A stretch of DNA of 64,000 bases from Pristionchus mayeri (taxonomy: Eukaryota; Nematoda; Chromadorea; Rhabditida; Neodiplogasteridae), in assembly GCA_036245805.1 (NCBI GenBank), contig BTRK01000003.1, forward strand, positions 19,681,292 to 19,745,291, written 5' to 3'. Positions 11,014-21,629 of this stretch are shown here, in pieces. The notes beneath the pieces are model-generated. The model searched no databases and was not told where the DNA came from. It saw only the letters and a program-made list of their open reading frames with translations. The position numbers and the translations under genes were made by a program. The first letter of the stretch is position 1; every line of letters begins with the position of its first letter.

Positions 11014-13063
11014 TTAGGACTTTCCTTCTTGATGGGGCTTCTTAGTTGCAGAGTTTCCTTGTTTGGAGGATTGCGGATCGTGTTCTTGGCGACCGAGCTG
11101 CAACAATTACTTATTGAAGTTGTATTTTAAGAGCAAAATGAGTATCGATAATTCTTCGCACCATCGGAAAGCTCAACTCACGAGCATTAGCAGTTTTCGA
11201 TATTTCCTCTCCAACTCCTCATTACGAGCCGCGAGAGCATCTCGTTCTGCTTGAATATATTGAACGTCAGTCGGAAGATCAGGCCGAATATGCGTTGATC
11301 CACTCTTCCTCTAGCGTTCTTGTTGAACCTGCGCTTCTTTTTATCGTCTTCAAAAAGCTCTAAGTAGAATCTTGCTCAAATCCATCTATTTTAGTTTCTT
11401 TACTGCATGAAGGGCAACTTTCTAACTTTGCTTGGCAACTTTGCTTTAATACGTGATATTCCCTACCTCCGTGAGATTCTTCCTCAGCAGGCCAATCTGA
11501 GCCCTACCAACAGCCAGATCATCCTCCAGCAAATGACGTTCATCGTTCAGTTTTCTTGCCTGTGAGAAATGTTTCCTTATGCGAAGCGCTTTTTTGATAT
11601 TTCGAAAATGCGCCCAATAATAGACTTTCGAACTCACAATGAGAATTTACAAATACGCACCTTCTCCCTTTCTTCCTTTGCTCTTTCGAAATCCTCCCGA
11701 GCAGCGATTCCCCCGCGCCTCAGATCCTCCAATTTCCTAAGAGCGCCGTTCAATTGAGAATCGAGATGCGCCTTTGTCTGAAGAATACAATTCAAATTTT
11801 GAAATGACGATTCCATTGTTTGTGAATTCATTGCATGTGACTGCATAAAAAACAAAAAAAAGAAACCTGATAGAACTCATTTCACACCTTCCAATATCGC
11901 ATTTCCAGTTTCCAACGCATAACTCGGTTCCTTCCTCTGTCACTCCTTCGAATATCAACTCGCCTGCTTGAGCATATCGAATGTCAAGTATTCTTCTGAA
12001 GAACGAAACATTACCAGTTTGCGTTTGATGATCAGCTTACGGTAAATGGACCATTTCCATTGAAAAACTACTCGTATCAATAATCAATAATTCCGGTTTT
12101 GTTGATAGCGTTACGTAAATTATGCTTACGATCCGTTCTGCATAGGCGGTCTTGAAAATAATTCCATTGCATAAAAATATCTAAACCAAAAAGCTCACAC
12201 AGTTGGAGTCCAAATCTGGATGCTGGATAACTGTAACATTTTCTGCTACTTCACTCCATTCTCATCTTCCCTTGCGAAGAACGAACATCTTCTCGCTATT
12301 ACACAATCGAAAAAACATCAAATAATGGACTTACTCTTTGTAAATAAGCAGCGCATCTTCGAGGGAAACATCTTTCAAGTTCACTTGCATTTCATCTCCT
12401 TCATATAAAGGTTTAACGAGCCATGAGACACTGAATAATCCAGACCTAAAGAGTGTTTGATACCTTTAGGACTAAAGTTGATGTCGTACTTTTGCAATAA
12501 ATACGGTTGTCGATGAAAGAACATTTCAGAATCCTGAAGATGCGAATGGAAATATATTTTAAAAAATACAAACACACAAGCGAAACGATATCCAGCACCA
12601 AGCTGCCGAAACTGACCGTATCAGTAATTGATCGATAATCCGGCATTTGAAGCGAAATAAGCGAAACAATCAAGTAGTCCTTTTCGAGAAACGCTGACTT
12701 CCTCTTCGTATAAAAATATGTTATCGTATTGTATGACCCCGCATAATGGAGAAGTGGTGATTCCGCATTTGGTATATCAAGCGGGATGGACATTTCTCGT
12801 GGCTCTGACGAGCTGAATTGACGAAATATCGTTGATTTTCCAGAATTTTGAAATTGTGGCACTATGAAGAAAGAAGAAAACCCTTCGAAATAAACACAGC
12901 TAGTAGGGTCGCGAGGATTGTTAGGAAAAAATACAAAGATAAATAACCACAAACCCAGTCGAGATAAGGATCTGAGGCTGTCGTCGTACCAAAATCGCTC
13001 CATCTGAACTCGGGGTGAACAACTCTGGCCGATCGCTTAAGGAACGCAATTCCAAAAAAAAAA
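11014..13063 (-). CDS. Array family paralogue B: beta-rich region plus coiled coil, start codon unclear
   Basis: Unrecognised family. First supported exon reads LELRSLSDRPELFTPSSDG then ILVRRQPQILISTG (12970-13055), which aligns with MALELQ/MALQLS of the paralogues, but here ATG-GCx is replaced by a run of ten T followed by GG. So the start is either lost, upstream, or misread in a homopolymer. Downstream: SSEPREMSIPLDIPNAESP, LLHYAGSYNTITYFYTKRK (about 12700-12760), DYRSITDT, DSEMFFHRQPYLLQK (12495-12540), a 44-nt intron, SGLFSVSWLVKPLYEG...LEDALLIYKE (12340-12450), TAYAERIVSIIYVTLSTKPE (12050-12150), GELIFEGVTEEG. Coiled-coil exons include SQLNGALRKLEDLRRGG, LAVGRAQIGLLRKNL and YIQAERDALAARNEELERKY ending RKLLML; the last exon LGRQEHDPQSSKQGNS stops at 11014. 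Confidence 0.72.
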
Positions 13064-13837
13064 CTGCAATCAAGGCAAAAACAATTTGATGAGCATGAAT
13101 CCAACTTCTCTATGTATTTCCGGGCGAAAATAAATAAACATGAGAAAATATAGTCAGCAATTAAAAATTCCAGTGCTCTCTCACATCTATATAAACATCA
13201 AAAATATATTACGAGAACGTGGAAATGAACTGGACGAAATACACAAATTGATTCGTCGCCGCTTGCCGAAAGAAAAGAATGGAGAAGAGAAATGAGTGAT
13301 AAGGTGAAGTGTCAGGGCAATGTTATTCACGGATCTATCGAGCACGCGACGCGACCTTTTTACTCTTTCTTTGTTTCTCCCGCTTTCTCTTTGTTGCTCA
13401 CACTCTTTTCCCTCGTTAGCTGCCTTGATACTCGCACCAACAGCTGACATGCGTTTACACTCTTCCCCTCGCGATTCTTGAACTCCGTTTCTCATTGATA
13501 TTTCTCCCCCACTATTTCTCCCATCCATGCTCACGAATTGCTCACTCTATTATTGCGCGTGTTTTTCCGCGTTTGCATTTCCATTGTCACTTTACCCTTA
13601 TTGGACTATGGATGATAAAGTAGTACGACTGAAATCGCACATCGACTATGCGAATCTAGAGGGAGAACTCGTGGTAAACGTAGACTAGCTGCGGGGATTA
13701 GAACCTCCCCAGTTAGCCTATAACGGAGTGATGCTGTCTTTTTTGACACTTGTGTGTATTCATTTCAAAGAACATAGAATAGATCTGAAAAGTTTATTCA
13801 TGCTTGACCCCTATGCATAATACGATGTTTCCCTTAT
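13064..13837. other. Intergenic region
   Basis: Between array paralogues B and A. A purine/pyrimidine-biased stretch (13,240-13,530) gives a long low-complexity open frame on the minus strand that I do not believe is a gene. Confidence 0.5.
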
Positions 13838-16800
13838 TTATTGGTCCTCTCTGACCCTCCTCGTGCTCTCCTCGGAAGAACCGGCAGATTGAGCCGGTTC
13901 AACGATCTTTGATCTCTGACCATCTGGATTTCGCCCGCTACACGAAGTACTTTGCTGTCGTCCGAACTATAATGGGATACAATTTAGAACGAATTACTAT
14001 ACTTCACGTATTGACATGAAGCAGCACTGATCAAACTGTTGCATTACTCCCACTCGCACCGATGCAATACACCATTGCGAGCCGGCAAAGACCGTGTAAG
14101 CCCCCTCACCAGCATCAGCATTCGTCGATATTTCTTCCCCAGTGCATTCTTCTCCTCTACGAGTGTATCTCGTTCTTCCCTGATTCGATCCAATTCATGA
14201 TTGGTTGAGCTGCTTTGAGCTTTCAATATCCATAAATGACAACATTTAATGGGACTTAAGCTCACTGAAGTTGCTTGGATCATTCTCTCCATCATTCGCT
14301 TGTGTTCTTTTTCTTTGAGAAAACCATTTTGTACATGATTTGTGCTTCCATTGAGCTTTTCGGATTTTCGCTTCCCGTTATTGAGCTCAATTTGCATCTA
14401 GAAAGGTTAAATATGAATAACTAAAATCACTATCAGATGCCATTTGCTTTCTGAGCTGAACTACTTGCTGTTCAGCATCGGCATTATTAATTTGTTTTCG
14501 CCTTTCGCTATTCAATTCTTGTTGCATCTACAATTGACTTCATTTCATTTATTGTGCTATCTAGATGCCTAGCAACTAACCGCTGCCAGTTGACTCCTCA
14601 GTTGAATTATCTGTTGAGCTTCGTTTGTCCTACGATTAATTGCCTGCTTTTCCTTCTCGAGTTCACGTTGAGCCTTTCAACATATTTGATTCTGCTGACT
14701 TAATTAGCGAAACCCAAACCACGGCGAGTTGCTTTCTTGATTGATTGATCCTTGTATTCGCAGCATTCAGACCTTGCCCAAGCACCTTTCGCTTTTCGCT
14801 TGCTATTCTCAGCTAAAATATGATTTTCATCTATCTACTCTGCACTTTCATTGTAACCTCTTCATTCAGCGTTGTGATTGTTACGTCACTCTGTGCTAAT
14901 GATAACTTCAGCTGAAAAAAGCTAATTTGAATTAATTATATAATAATGTTGAAAAAAGGCGAACCTCTTCCAATTCTTCGTAAGTTGTACCGTAATGGTC
15001 GAGTTCATGTTGATTCTTTAGAAATATTGTTTCTGCTATTTCAAACTGCGATATTCGAACCCTTGCGAGTTGCTTTCTTAATTGATTGACCGTTGCATTT
15101 GCAGCTGCGAGATCTTTCCCAAGCACTTTTCGCTTATTCTCAGATATTCCCATCCAAACATGTTGCTTCGAGTATTTACTTATAATTGTTGCAACCTTCT
15201 TATTTAAAATCGCGAGTGATGATTCGCTTTGTGCTAATGACAATCGGCCTGTTTAATCTGTCAGAAATGTGCGAGAAAAGTTGCGCAAAAAGTTCACGAA
15301 CTTCTGAGGTGCGTAAAAACTGTTTCTCTCAAAAAACCGCGCTCTCTCGCTCTTTCTCTAACCACCTCGCTGAAAAGTTCACGAACTTTTCAACGAGCTC
15401 GATGAAAAGTTCGTGAACTTTTCAGCAAGGTGGTTAGAGAAAGAGCGAGAGAACGTGCGATCGGAGAGAGGGAAAAGGAAGCTGAGGTTGTTTACTTCCT
15501 TTTCCCTCTCTCCGATCGCACGCTCTCTCTTCTTTCTCTGACTTTTCTCGCAGATTTTCATCCACCTTTTTTATCGAGCTCGTTGAAAAGTTCGTGAACT
15601 TTTCAGCGAGGTGGTTAGAGAAACAGCGAGAGAGCGCGGTTTTTTTGAGAGAAACAGTCTTTACGCACCTCAGAAGTTCGCGAACTTTTTGCGCAACTTT
15701 TCTCGCACATTTCTGACAGATTAAACAGGCCGAATGACAGCTGAAATTTGACCATGAATTGAATCAATAACATACTCGCAAAAACAGTATTCTTAGAAAA
15801 GTCAAACCTTTCATTGAAGCCAACAAATTTTTGAACGTATCATTATGCTGATCTTCAAGCTCTCTATTCGTCTCAAAATTGTATAGCTAAAAAATGTGTA
15901 AAAATGTATGCATACTATCCAGCATCGGAGAGGCAGCAACGTGGAATACAATTTCGTATACCCATAAGCTATTGATGCGAAAATAAGGCAATCATCAATA
16001 GCATGCCGTATGTCGACTATCATTCTGAAATTCATGATTTGCAACGCGAAAATAAGCATGATTCATACGGTAGTTCGATCAATTCCAAAGAGAGCGATGT
16101 TGAATGCAGAACAAACAGTAATTGTTTCGTAGAACACGCAATATAGATGAATAGACTTTCATCGTGCGTGAAAGCAGTCTGTGATATATCAAGAGATAGT
16201 AGCGTTGATAGTAGAAAATGGAGAATATGCATTTGAAAAATTTACACAACTCTCTCCCAAATGAGGATGTTGAATTACGACGACAATACCACGTTTCTCC
16301 CTCGTCTCAATGTTCGCTCTTCGGATAATTAATACTTTTGCTCTGAAAATCAAATAATACAATCAGTTCTTTAAAGTATAAAATTATCGTACTCTTTGTA
16401 AACGAGCAATGAATCGAGCACTGAAATTCCAGTTAAGTTGACTGGAATTGAAAAGTCCGATTCGGCAAAGTGCTTGATCGTCCAAGTGTAAGTAAGCACA
16501 CCACTTCTGAATGGATTTGCCCAATGATCTGAGAGGGAAGAAATAGAAGCAATGATGTACTTCAAATGTGGGGTATTGAGCGAGATTGGCCTATCATTTG
16601 CGGATAAATTCGACAAATTAAAAGCTGGCAAATTATCATATTCATAATTGATTCTCGATCGTTCTAATTCTTACTCGCACTCATATCAATAGTATTTATA
16701 TGATTTCAGATCGCCCAGTACATAGTATTCGTTCACCGGTACCTGAGTAAATAGAACGGCTGTCGATGGAAAAATGTAACGGCGGGCGATTCCTGCGAGA

Positions 16801-17282
16801 ATATTATATTGTTCGTTACCCAAGTGCGCTTCAATTTTTTGAGAAGCGTAGCCCAACAGCAAATTAAAACGATTGTTCACCGTGTATCTAATTATTGTGA
16901 AGTGCGAGGTCCAATCCAATGCTACAAGTAAGAAGCTCGACTAGAAAAGTAATTTTTGTTCGTTTTGAATTTGAAGTTCGAGTTGACTTACATACAAAAC
17001 GCCATTTATCTTTGCGTAATAGTACATGAAAGATCCATCATTGTGAGTGCCGGCATAGAAGAGTTTAGTTGCAGCTTCTCCTTCGATTAGCGGTTGTGCG
17101 GTAATGAACAATTCTCCAGCTACTCCTTCGCTAAAAGAAGGTTCCCACAGAAAGAAAAATCTCTGAATGTACCTCGACTTGGATGAGAGCAGCACAAGTT
17201 CTTTTGAAAGACGCATCCCATCAATAGAACCCTCAAAATAGTATTCGCCGGGCTCGACGATGTCTTGTAGTTCTAACGCCAT
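13838..17282 (-). CDS. Array family paralogue A: beta-rich region plus expanded coiled coil
   Basis: Unrecognised family. Start at 17280-17282 after TTTTTTCAG: MALELQDIVEPGEYYFEGSI. Then EGVAGELFITAQPL, LFYAGTHNDGSFMYYYAKIN (16985-17070), SSFLLVALDWTSHFTIIRYT, ESPAVTFFHRQPFYLLR (16742-16795), SGVLTYTWTIKHF...LDSLLVYKE (16393-16505), KVLIIRRANIETREKRGIVV with VIQHPHLGESC, AFTHDESLFIYIACSTKQLL (16085-16190), VDIRHAIDDCLIFASI (15960-16030). The coiled-coil part is longer than in the other copies because an exon of about 95 nt is repeated: RKVLGKDLAAANATVNQLRK, RKVLGQGLNAANTRINQSRK, INRRTNEAQQIIQLRSQL, INNADAEQQVVQLRKQM and a more diverged fifth unit (14040-15240). It ends IREERDTLVEEKNALGKKYR, RMLML, FGRQQSTSCSGRN..., stop 13838. 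An inverted-repeat element sits in the 15.24-15.73 kb intron. Confidence 0.77.
15241..15733. repeat. Inverted-repeat (foldback) element in intron of paralogue A
   Basis: Arms of about 230-245 bases are reverse complements: TCGGCCTGTTTAATCTGTCA near 15242 and its complement ending at 15733. Flanked on both sides by ATGACA, a possible 6-bp target duplication. Inner part contains repeated AAAAGTTCACGAACTTTTC blocks and a smaller palindrome around 15490. No coding capacity. Confidence 0.85.
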
Positions 17283-17494
17283 CTGAAAAAAAGGTGTTTG
17301 ACTATTTGATGGACAAATATATCGTAACTTTCAGTTTCAAAAATTTGAAAATTACACGAGAAAACGAAAGTGCTAACGCGACTGATCGATCACTGGTAGA
17401 AGAAGAGTGCCTATCAGTGATAAGAACGGACCAACTTCCACACTCATCTGATAGGTACTCAGAAAAATCAAGAGATTTAGATTTAGTGTTTTTA
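17283..17494. other. Upstream region of paralogue A
   Basis: Short non-coding stretch between the start codon of paralogue A and the left end of a mariner-like element. It should contain the trans-splice acceptor (TTTCAG at the start codon) and promoter sequence. Confidence 0.4.
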
Positions 17495-18686
17495 TTAGGG
17501 TGTCCGAAAAGTATTTGCACTTTTTGTTCGGAGGAACGTAAAATCCACCGTACATCTCAAATGCTATCACCATTTATTAGAGTAACCATTGCCCAATTAT
17601 ATATGTCATAGAATTTGCATTAGTTGCTTTCTCTGGTTTTTAAGAAACAAATATGTGACGGGTACTGAAGTTACATTTCGTCTCGATTTCGTCTAAAATT
17701 GTTTTCCTACAAAGGAGCACAATGGATTAATGCATCTAATTATACAGTTTGATAATACATCACCTGGCAATTCTTTCAGCATGCTTCACTTGAGGCACTG
17801 ATTTGTAGTTTACGATAGCTAGCAGTAATTACTAATCATACTCAAACGGCACCATAACGGTTCTTTCTTCCCACAATCGAATCGAACGCTAATTTGACCA
17901 TGCTCAATTTTTAGGTATTCAGTGGTACTCCATATCACATTGTACAGAGAACATTTGGCGAGCTTGGAATAAAAAAATATACGAATTGTTTGCATGATCA
18001 TGAAATTTCATCGAAAAAGTTGAAAGTTTGATTAAGATTTTAAAAAAATATTTTATTGTTGCAGATAGATACAGATAGTTGACCAATTCATTCCAAATTT
18101 AGTATATGTATTAAGCAATTGATGCTTTATAAAACTGTAGAAAATCTTGGATGATTTCATTAAGAAGAAAAAAAAAAAAAAAAGGTAAAGGTGCAGCCAC
18201 GTCAAGCGATTTTACAGTCGTGAACGACTACGCTAGGTGGTGTAGTGCGGTGAGGCCGACTACTGCTAGGACTACGTAACCCTGCTGTCAAAGTGCTTCT
18301 AGGGAACGTTACCTTTCGCGACCGAGGTCACTACCAATTTACCGACCCCGGAGGGATAGAGGGCTTGGTCTGCCCAGGCGGGGGATCGAACTCAGGACCC
18401 TTGTATGACGAGCGGCGCCTCACACCACTGCGCCACCCACGCCATTAAGAAGAAGTCGTACATAAATAAAGAAAAGAGGAGGAAAACGCGTTGGTGGGTC
18501 ACTACATTACCCTTCACATAAAAGTTTCTTAAAAGCAGAGGAGGGCACCTGATGCAAATTCCATGGCATACGTGATTGGGCAATGACTACTCTATTCAAC
18601 AGTACTAGCATTTGGAATGTGCAATCAATATGGCTGATTTAACGTTCAACGGATCAAAAAGTGCAAATACTTTCCGGACACCCTAA
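17495..18686. mobile_element. Mariner/Tc1-like element, non-autonomous, with SINE insertion
   Basis: Terminal inverted repeats begin TTAGGGTGTCCG and end CGGACACCCTAA and extend about 30 bases (including GTATTTGCACTTTTT), flanked by a TA dinucleotide at 17493-17494 and 18687-18688. TA target and TTAGG-type ends fit the mariner group. About 1.19 kb, but no frame long enough for a transposase with a DDD or DDE catalytic triad could be read. A SINE of about 270 bases lies inside, so the original element was near 0.92 kb and already deleted, or decayed. Confidence 0.82.
18164..18443 (-). mobile_element. tRNA-derived SINE
   Basis: Read on the minus strand it opens GGCGTGGGTGGCGCAGTGGT, matching a pol III A box (TGGCGCAGTGG), followed about 40 bases on by a B box (GAGTTCGATCCCC), then a unique body, ending in a T-rich tail (poly-A run 18170-18183 on the plus strand). 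This is the layout of a tRNA-derived short interspersed element. Inserted in the mariner-like element. Confidence 0.8.
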
Positions 18687-18908
18687 TAGAGGTTTTGTAT
18701 ATCTGCGATACAACCATAATCAACAATGCAACAACGACTATTTCAAAGAAAACTCTCAACGAACGATTTGTTTTTATAAAAGTTGTGATGATAACAGGAT
18801 ATTTATAATTCGAGAACATTATGTAATTGTTGAACATAATATATACTAAATCATAAATATTCCAATAGTCCAAATACTGATGATATTTTTTTTTAAAAGT
18901 AAAAGATT

Positions 18909-18979
18909 TGCATCGACCGGGAATCGAACCCGGGCCGCCCGCGTGGGAGGCGAGCATTCTACCACTAAACCATCGATGC
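18909..18979 (-). tRNA. tRNA-Gly (anticodon CCC)
   Basis: The 71-nt minus-strand sequence starts GCATCGATGG and closes with CGATGC plus discriminator A. Acceptor stem GCATCGA pairs with TCGATGC. A box TGGTTTAGTGGTAGAAT, B box GGTTCGATTCC. The anticodon loop CTCCCAC gives CCC. The whole resembles the metazoan tRNA-Gly backbone. No intron. A T-run downstream can serve as pol III terminator (TTTTAC then A/T-rich at 18884-18900). Confidence 0.95.
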
Positions 18980-19433
18980 TACGAGAAAACCGTTTCGTCC
19001 CTACCTATACATATGGAACAGAAAGAGTGAAAGAAAAAAGTGATTGTGCATGTTTTCTAGTGGAAAATGGATGGCCATTTCAGGGAAGAGATCGAGACAA
19101 CGAAATGAAGGGAGAGATTGGGGGAAATATGGAACTAGTTGAAGATGGACCCTGAAGAGAAGAGAAAATGTTCAATACGGCCGTCATCACCAAAATTACA
19201 GAAGTATGCATTTTAATGAAATCAACATCGAAATTTAAAAAATGAGAGTGGTATTGGTTTTAGCGTAAATGAGATCACACAAGCCAGTGACTTCTGCTGG
19301 TTATCCTTTGAGAGAAGGCAAGAAGGATCCCTAATGGTAGTTCACGGCTGAGCGAGAGATGAGCGGGATATGAGAGAGCACAGAGGAAGAGGTGAAATCT
19401 CTCGCGAATTTACAGGCTCTCTCGCGATTGGTC
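18980..19433. other. Intergenic region
   Basis: Between the tRNA and the exon relic at 19.43 kb. No supported gene; open frames are short. Confidence 0.4.
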
Positions 19434-19530
19434 TCGAAGGGAATGCGCTTCTGAATACAGTACAATAAGTAATGATTTCGTAGAAGACGTAATGTAAATA
19501 AATGAGCTATCATCGTGCGTGAAAAACAAA
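19434..19530 (-). pseudogene. Isolated exon relic of the array family
   Basis: On the minus strand it reads FTHDDSSFIYITSSTKSLLI, close to the paralogue A exon AFTHDESLFIYIACSTKQLL at 16.1 kb, with DNA identity extending over about 65 bases. No neighbouring family exons (FHRQP, IRHA, coiled coil) were found within 1 kb on either side, so it looks like a fragment left by a partial duplication rather than a gene. Confidence 0.7.
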
Positions 19531-19871
19531 AAAATCTTTAATCTTGGTGCGAGCCCGGCTGAAGGGAGGAGAGGGAAGAGAGGGGGGGGGTGAGCGAGAT
19601 ACTTAGAGGAGGGAGAGTAAGGGAGAGCGAGGGTGAGCTCAAAAATACTCATTTTATCACGTTTTTTTGTGATTTTTTTATCTCTGTTAAATTTCCGAGA
19701 TCAATTTGAATGCAAAACAACGTCCCTTGTTCGCTGAATTGAATTCTTTTCCGTCCATTTTCGCTCCATTCCCTCGTGAGGAGCAGTCGCACCCTCTCTT
19801 TTTCTGCGATTCCCTTCGACTACAGTGAGTTATTGTGCTACTAAAAATATAATATAATGTTCTTTCAGATA

Positions 19872-20515
19872 ATGTCGGATAACAAAGGGATCCCATTGGC
19901 CCCTTGTGAGGCTGCTCCTCTAATGCCGGAGAAAACCGCAATTTCGTCAAACTCCAATGAGGCTCCTGCCCCCTCGAAGCTTCAACCTTCACCGACCACG
20001 AACTTCTCTCCCCTGGAACTGGATGGGTTCGCTAATGCTAGCCGCTAACGCTTGGAATTCGGACTATCATCGCGGTAGTACCGTACCTAATCGATGCTAC
20101 AGTATCGCAATGCTTACCGTAGTTCAATGTGTCAGATTCAGTTCCTTGGGTCACTCATTAAAAAAGATTAAATGTTGATAGGCTTACAGGACGTTACGGA
20201 ATAGTCATTGTGGGATCGATCTTTGATTTGTTTTAAATCTGACTCAATGCATTGATTAAGGTAATTATTTGGTACGGTACTGCCACTTTATTAGTCCGAC
20301 TCGCAAGCGAGCTATGCTCGGGTGTGCTTATGCATATAATCCCTGTTGGTCATAGCAATGCACTTCTTTGTCATCCCAATTCTTGCAGTGAGGGTCTCAA
20401 GGGCAAACTCTTCTCTCTCCTTCGCTACTTTCTCATCATCTCTTCCCTTCTCATCTTCTCCCTTATCATCGCTGCCGTTGTGAACGACGGTCAGCAAATA
20501 ACAAACATTAAATAA
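19872..20515 (+). CDS. Small single-pass membrane protein, 93 residues, unknown
   Basis: Start 19872 lies three bases after TTCTTTCAG, a likely trans-splice acceptor. Two exons, 19872-20026 and 20389-20515, join in phase (GG/T). Exon 1 encodes a Pro/Ser-rich N-terminus (MSDNKGIPLAPCEAAPLMPE). Exon 2 encodes a basic stretch EGLKGKLFSLLRYF and one strong hydrophobic helix (LIISSLLIFSLIIAAVV) followed by NDGQQITNIK and TAA. Without a signal peptide, a type II or tail-anchored-like membrane protein is expected. No family recognised. The exon 1 donor (GTTCGC) is weak, so the junction is moderately certain. Confidence 0.6.
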
Positions 20516-20927
20516 TAAACAATAATAATAACATAAAATATATTTTATATATAAATACTATTTAGTACAATATATGTTCGTATTATTGTAATTGTTATTC
20601 ATCAACCGAATGTCCACTCTCTTTTCCCTGTCTCTTACTCAAACCAACGATAGACCATGTCATGTGCAAAGGGACAGTATCTCACTTCGTGACTTTTTGC
20701 AGAATTCGTAACTGTGAAATCTCGTCTGCAATCGCACAGCGTTGGGCTCACTCATCAAATCGAAGTAGAGATTTATCATGTACACTGAGTTTAAAACGCA
20801 TGCTTATGAATATTTATTGATTTTTCCAAGAAAAAGTTAATCGTGACTAACTCTAATTTGACCATCATTTACCAAAGAGCAAATGTGTCTCAGGAAATAT
20901 TAATTAATTCAATTCTAGAATTGTTCG

Positions 20928-21629
20928 ATGGTCGATAGCTGCATCAGTTCAAATGAGAAGAAGTGTGATCTGAAGGGTGCTTCGGGCACGGTAAATTATT
21001 TTCAAAATAGTTATAAAAATTGTAATATAAGAATATTTTTAAAAAAAGGTTTTAGATAATGTTTAAAATATAAGTATAATTGCAGACGACGTATTTTCCC
21101 GTGGTTCACCCCTTGCCCTCAAATTCATCAACTGAAGGCGGCTTCTTCCTAATAATCATCAGTGTCGTTGTCGTTCTCGGCAATCATTGCTTATCGGGAA
21201 GAGGACACAATTACGTGAGTATGAGATTCATCGTTGCAGCCTTGCACATCGTCTGGTAGACTTTACCATATCCGAAACTTTTTGAATAATTGACCTTATT
21301 CAATATCGATTGCAATCAAAATATTATGATTCTTGGCAGTCGATAGCAAGAGGGCCCAATTCGAAATGGACGCCAACATTCGAGTTGAAAATTCTGAGGA
21401 AAATTACTGAATGCAAAGGATTGTTCATGAATGGAACCTTCAGCACGGTTAATGTTTTTTCTCAAATATTTTTCTAATTCTATATGAACATTTAATCATT
21501 CTATATTTGAGGCCGGTTGGAAATCGATATTTTAAGGTAGCCAAACACGTATCTGCTGCAACAGGAGATTCACCTGCATCCATCACCGCAAGGTGGTCTT
21601 CACAAATTTGTTTTGTTATGTTTCGTTAG
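20928..21629 (+). CDS. Putative small membrane protein, about 130 residues, unknown
   Basis: Four exons can be joined in phase: 20928-20990, 21086-21214, 21340-21447, 21537-21629. The product starts MVDSCISSNEKKCDLKGASG, has one hydrophobic segment (FFLIIISVVVVLG) in exon 2, and a short repeated theme between exons 1 and 3 (KKCDLKGASGT, TECKGLFMNGTFST). Acceptors TTGCAG and TTGGCAG and donors GTAAAT, GTGAGT are reasonable; the last acceptor (TTTAAG) is weak. The first exon could be internal because the frame is open upstream of the ATG. Not recognised. Confidence 0.42.

Noticed and set aside
12446..13003. 185-residue continuous frame at the start of paralogue B
   Set aside because: Runs through three introns that the conserved family phases require (donors at about 12,980 and 12,600; a 44-nt intron). 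The spliced frame aligns with the paralogues; the continuous one does not.
13187..13534. 115-residue minus-strand frame between paralogues B and A
   Set aside because: Low-complexity Arg/Glu/Ser content from purine-rich DNA; no conserved features.
17819..18001. Possible transposase fragment within the mariner-like element
   Set aside because: 60 residues without catalytic Asp residues or helix-turn-helix that I can identify; not enough to call.
18181..18443. tRNA gene call on the SINE head
   Set aside because: A and B boxes are present but the acceptor and anticodon stems do not pair properly, and a long body plus T-tail follows; it is a SINE.
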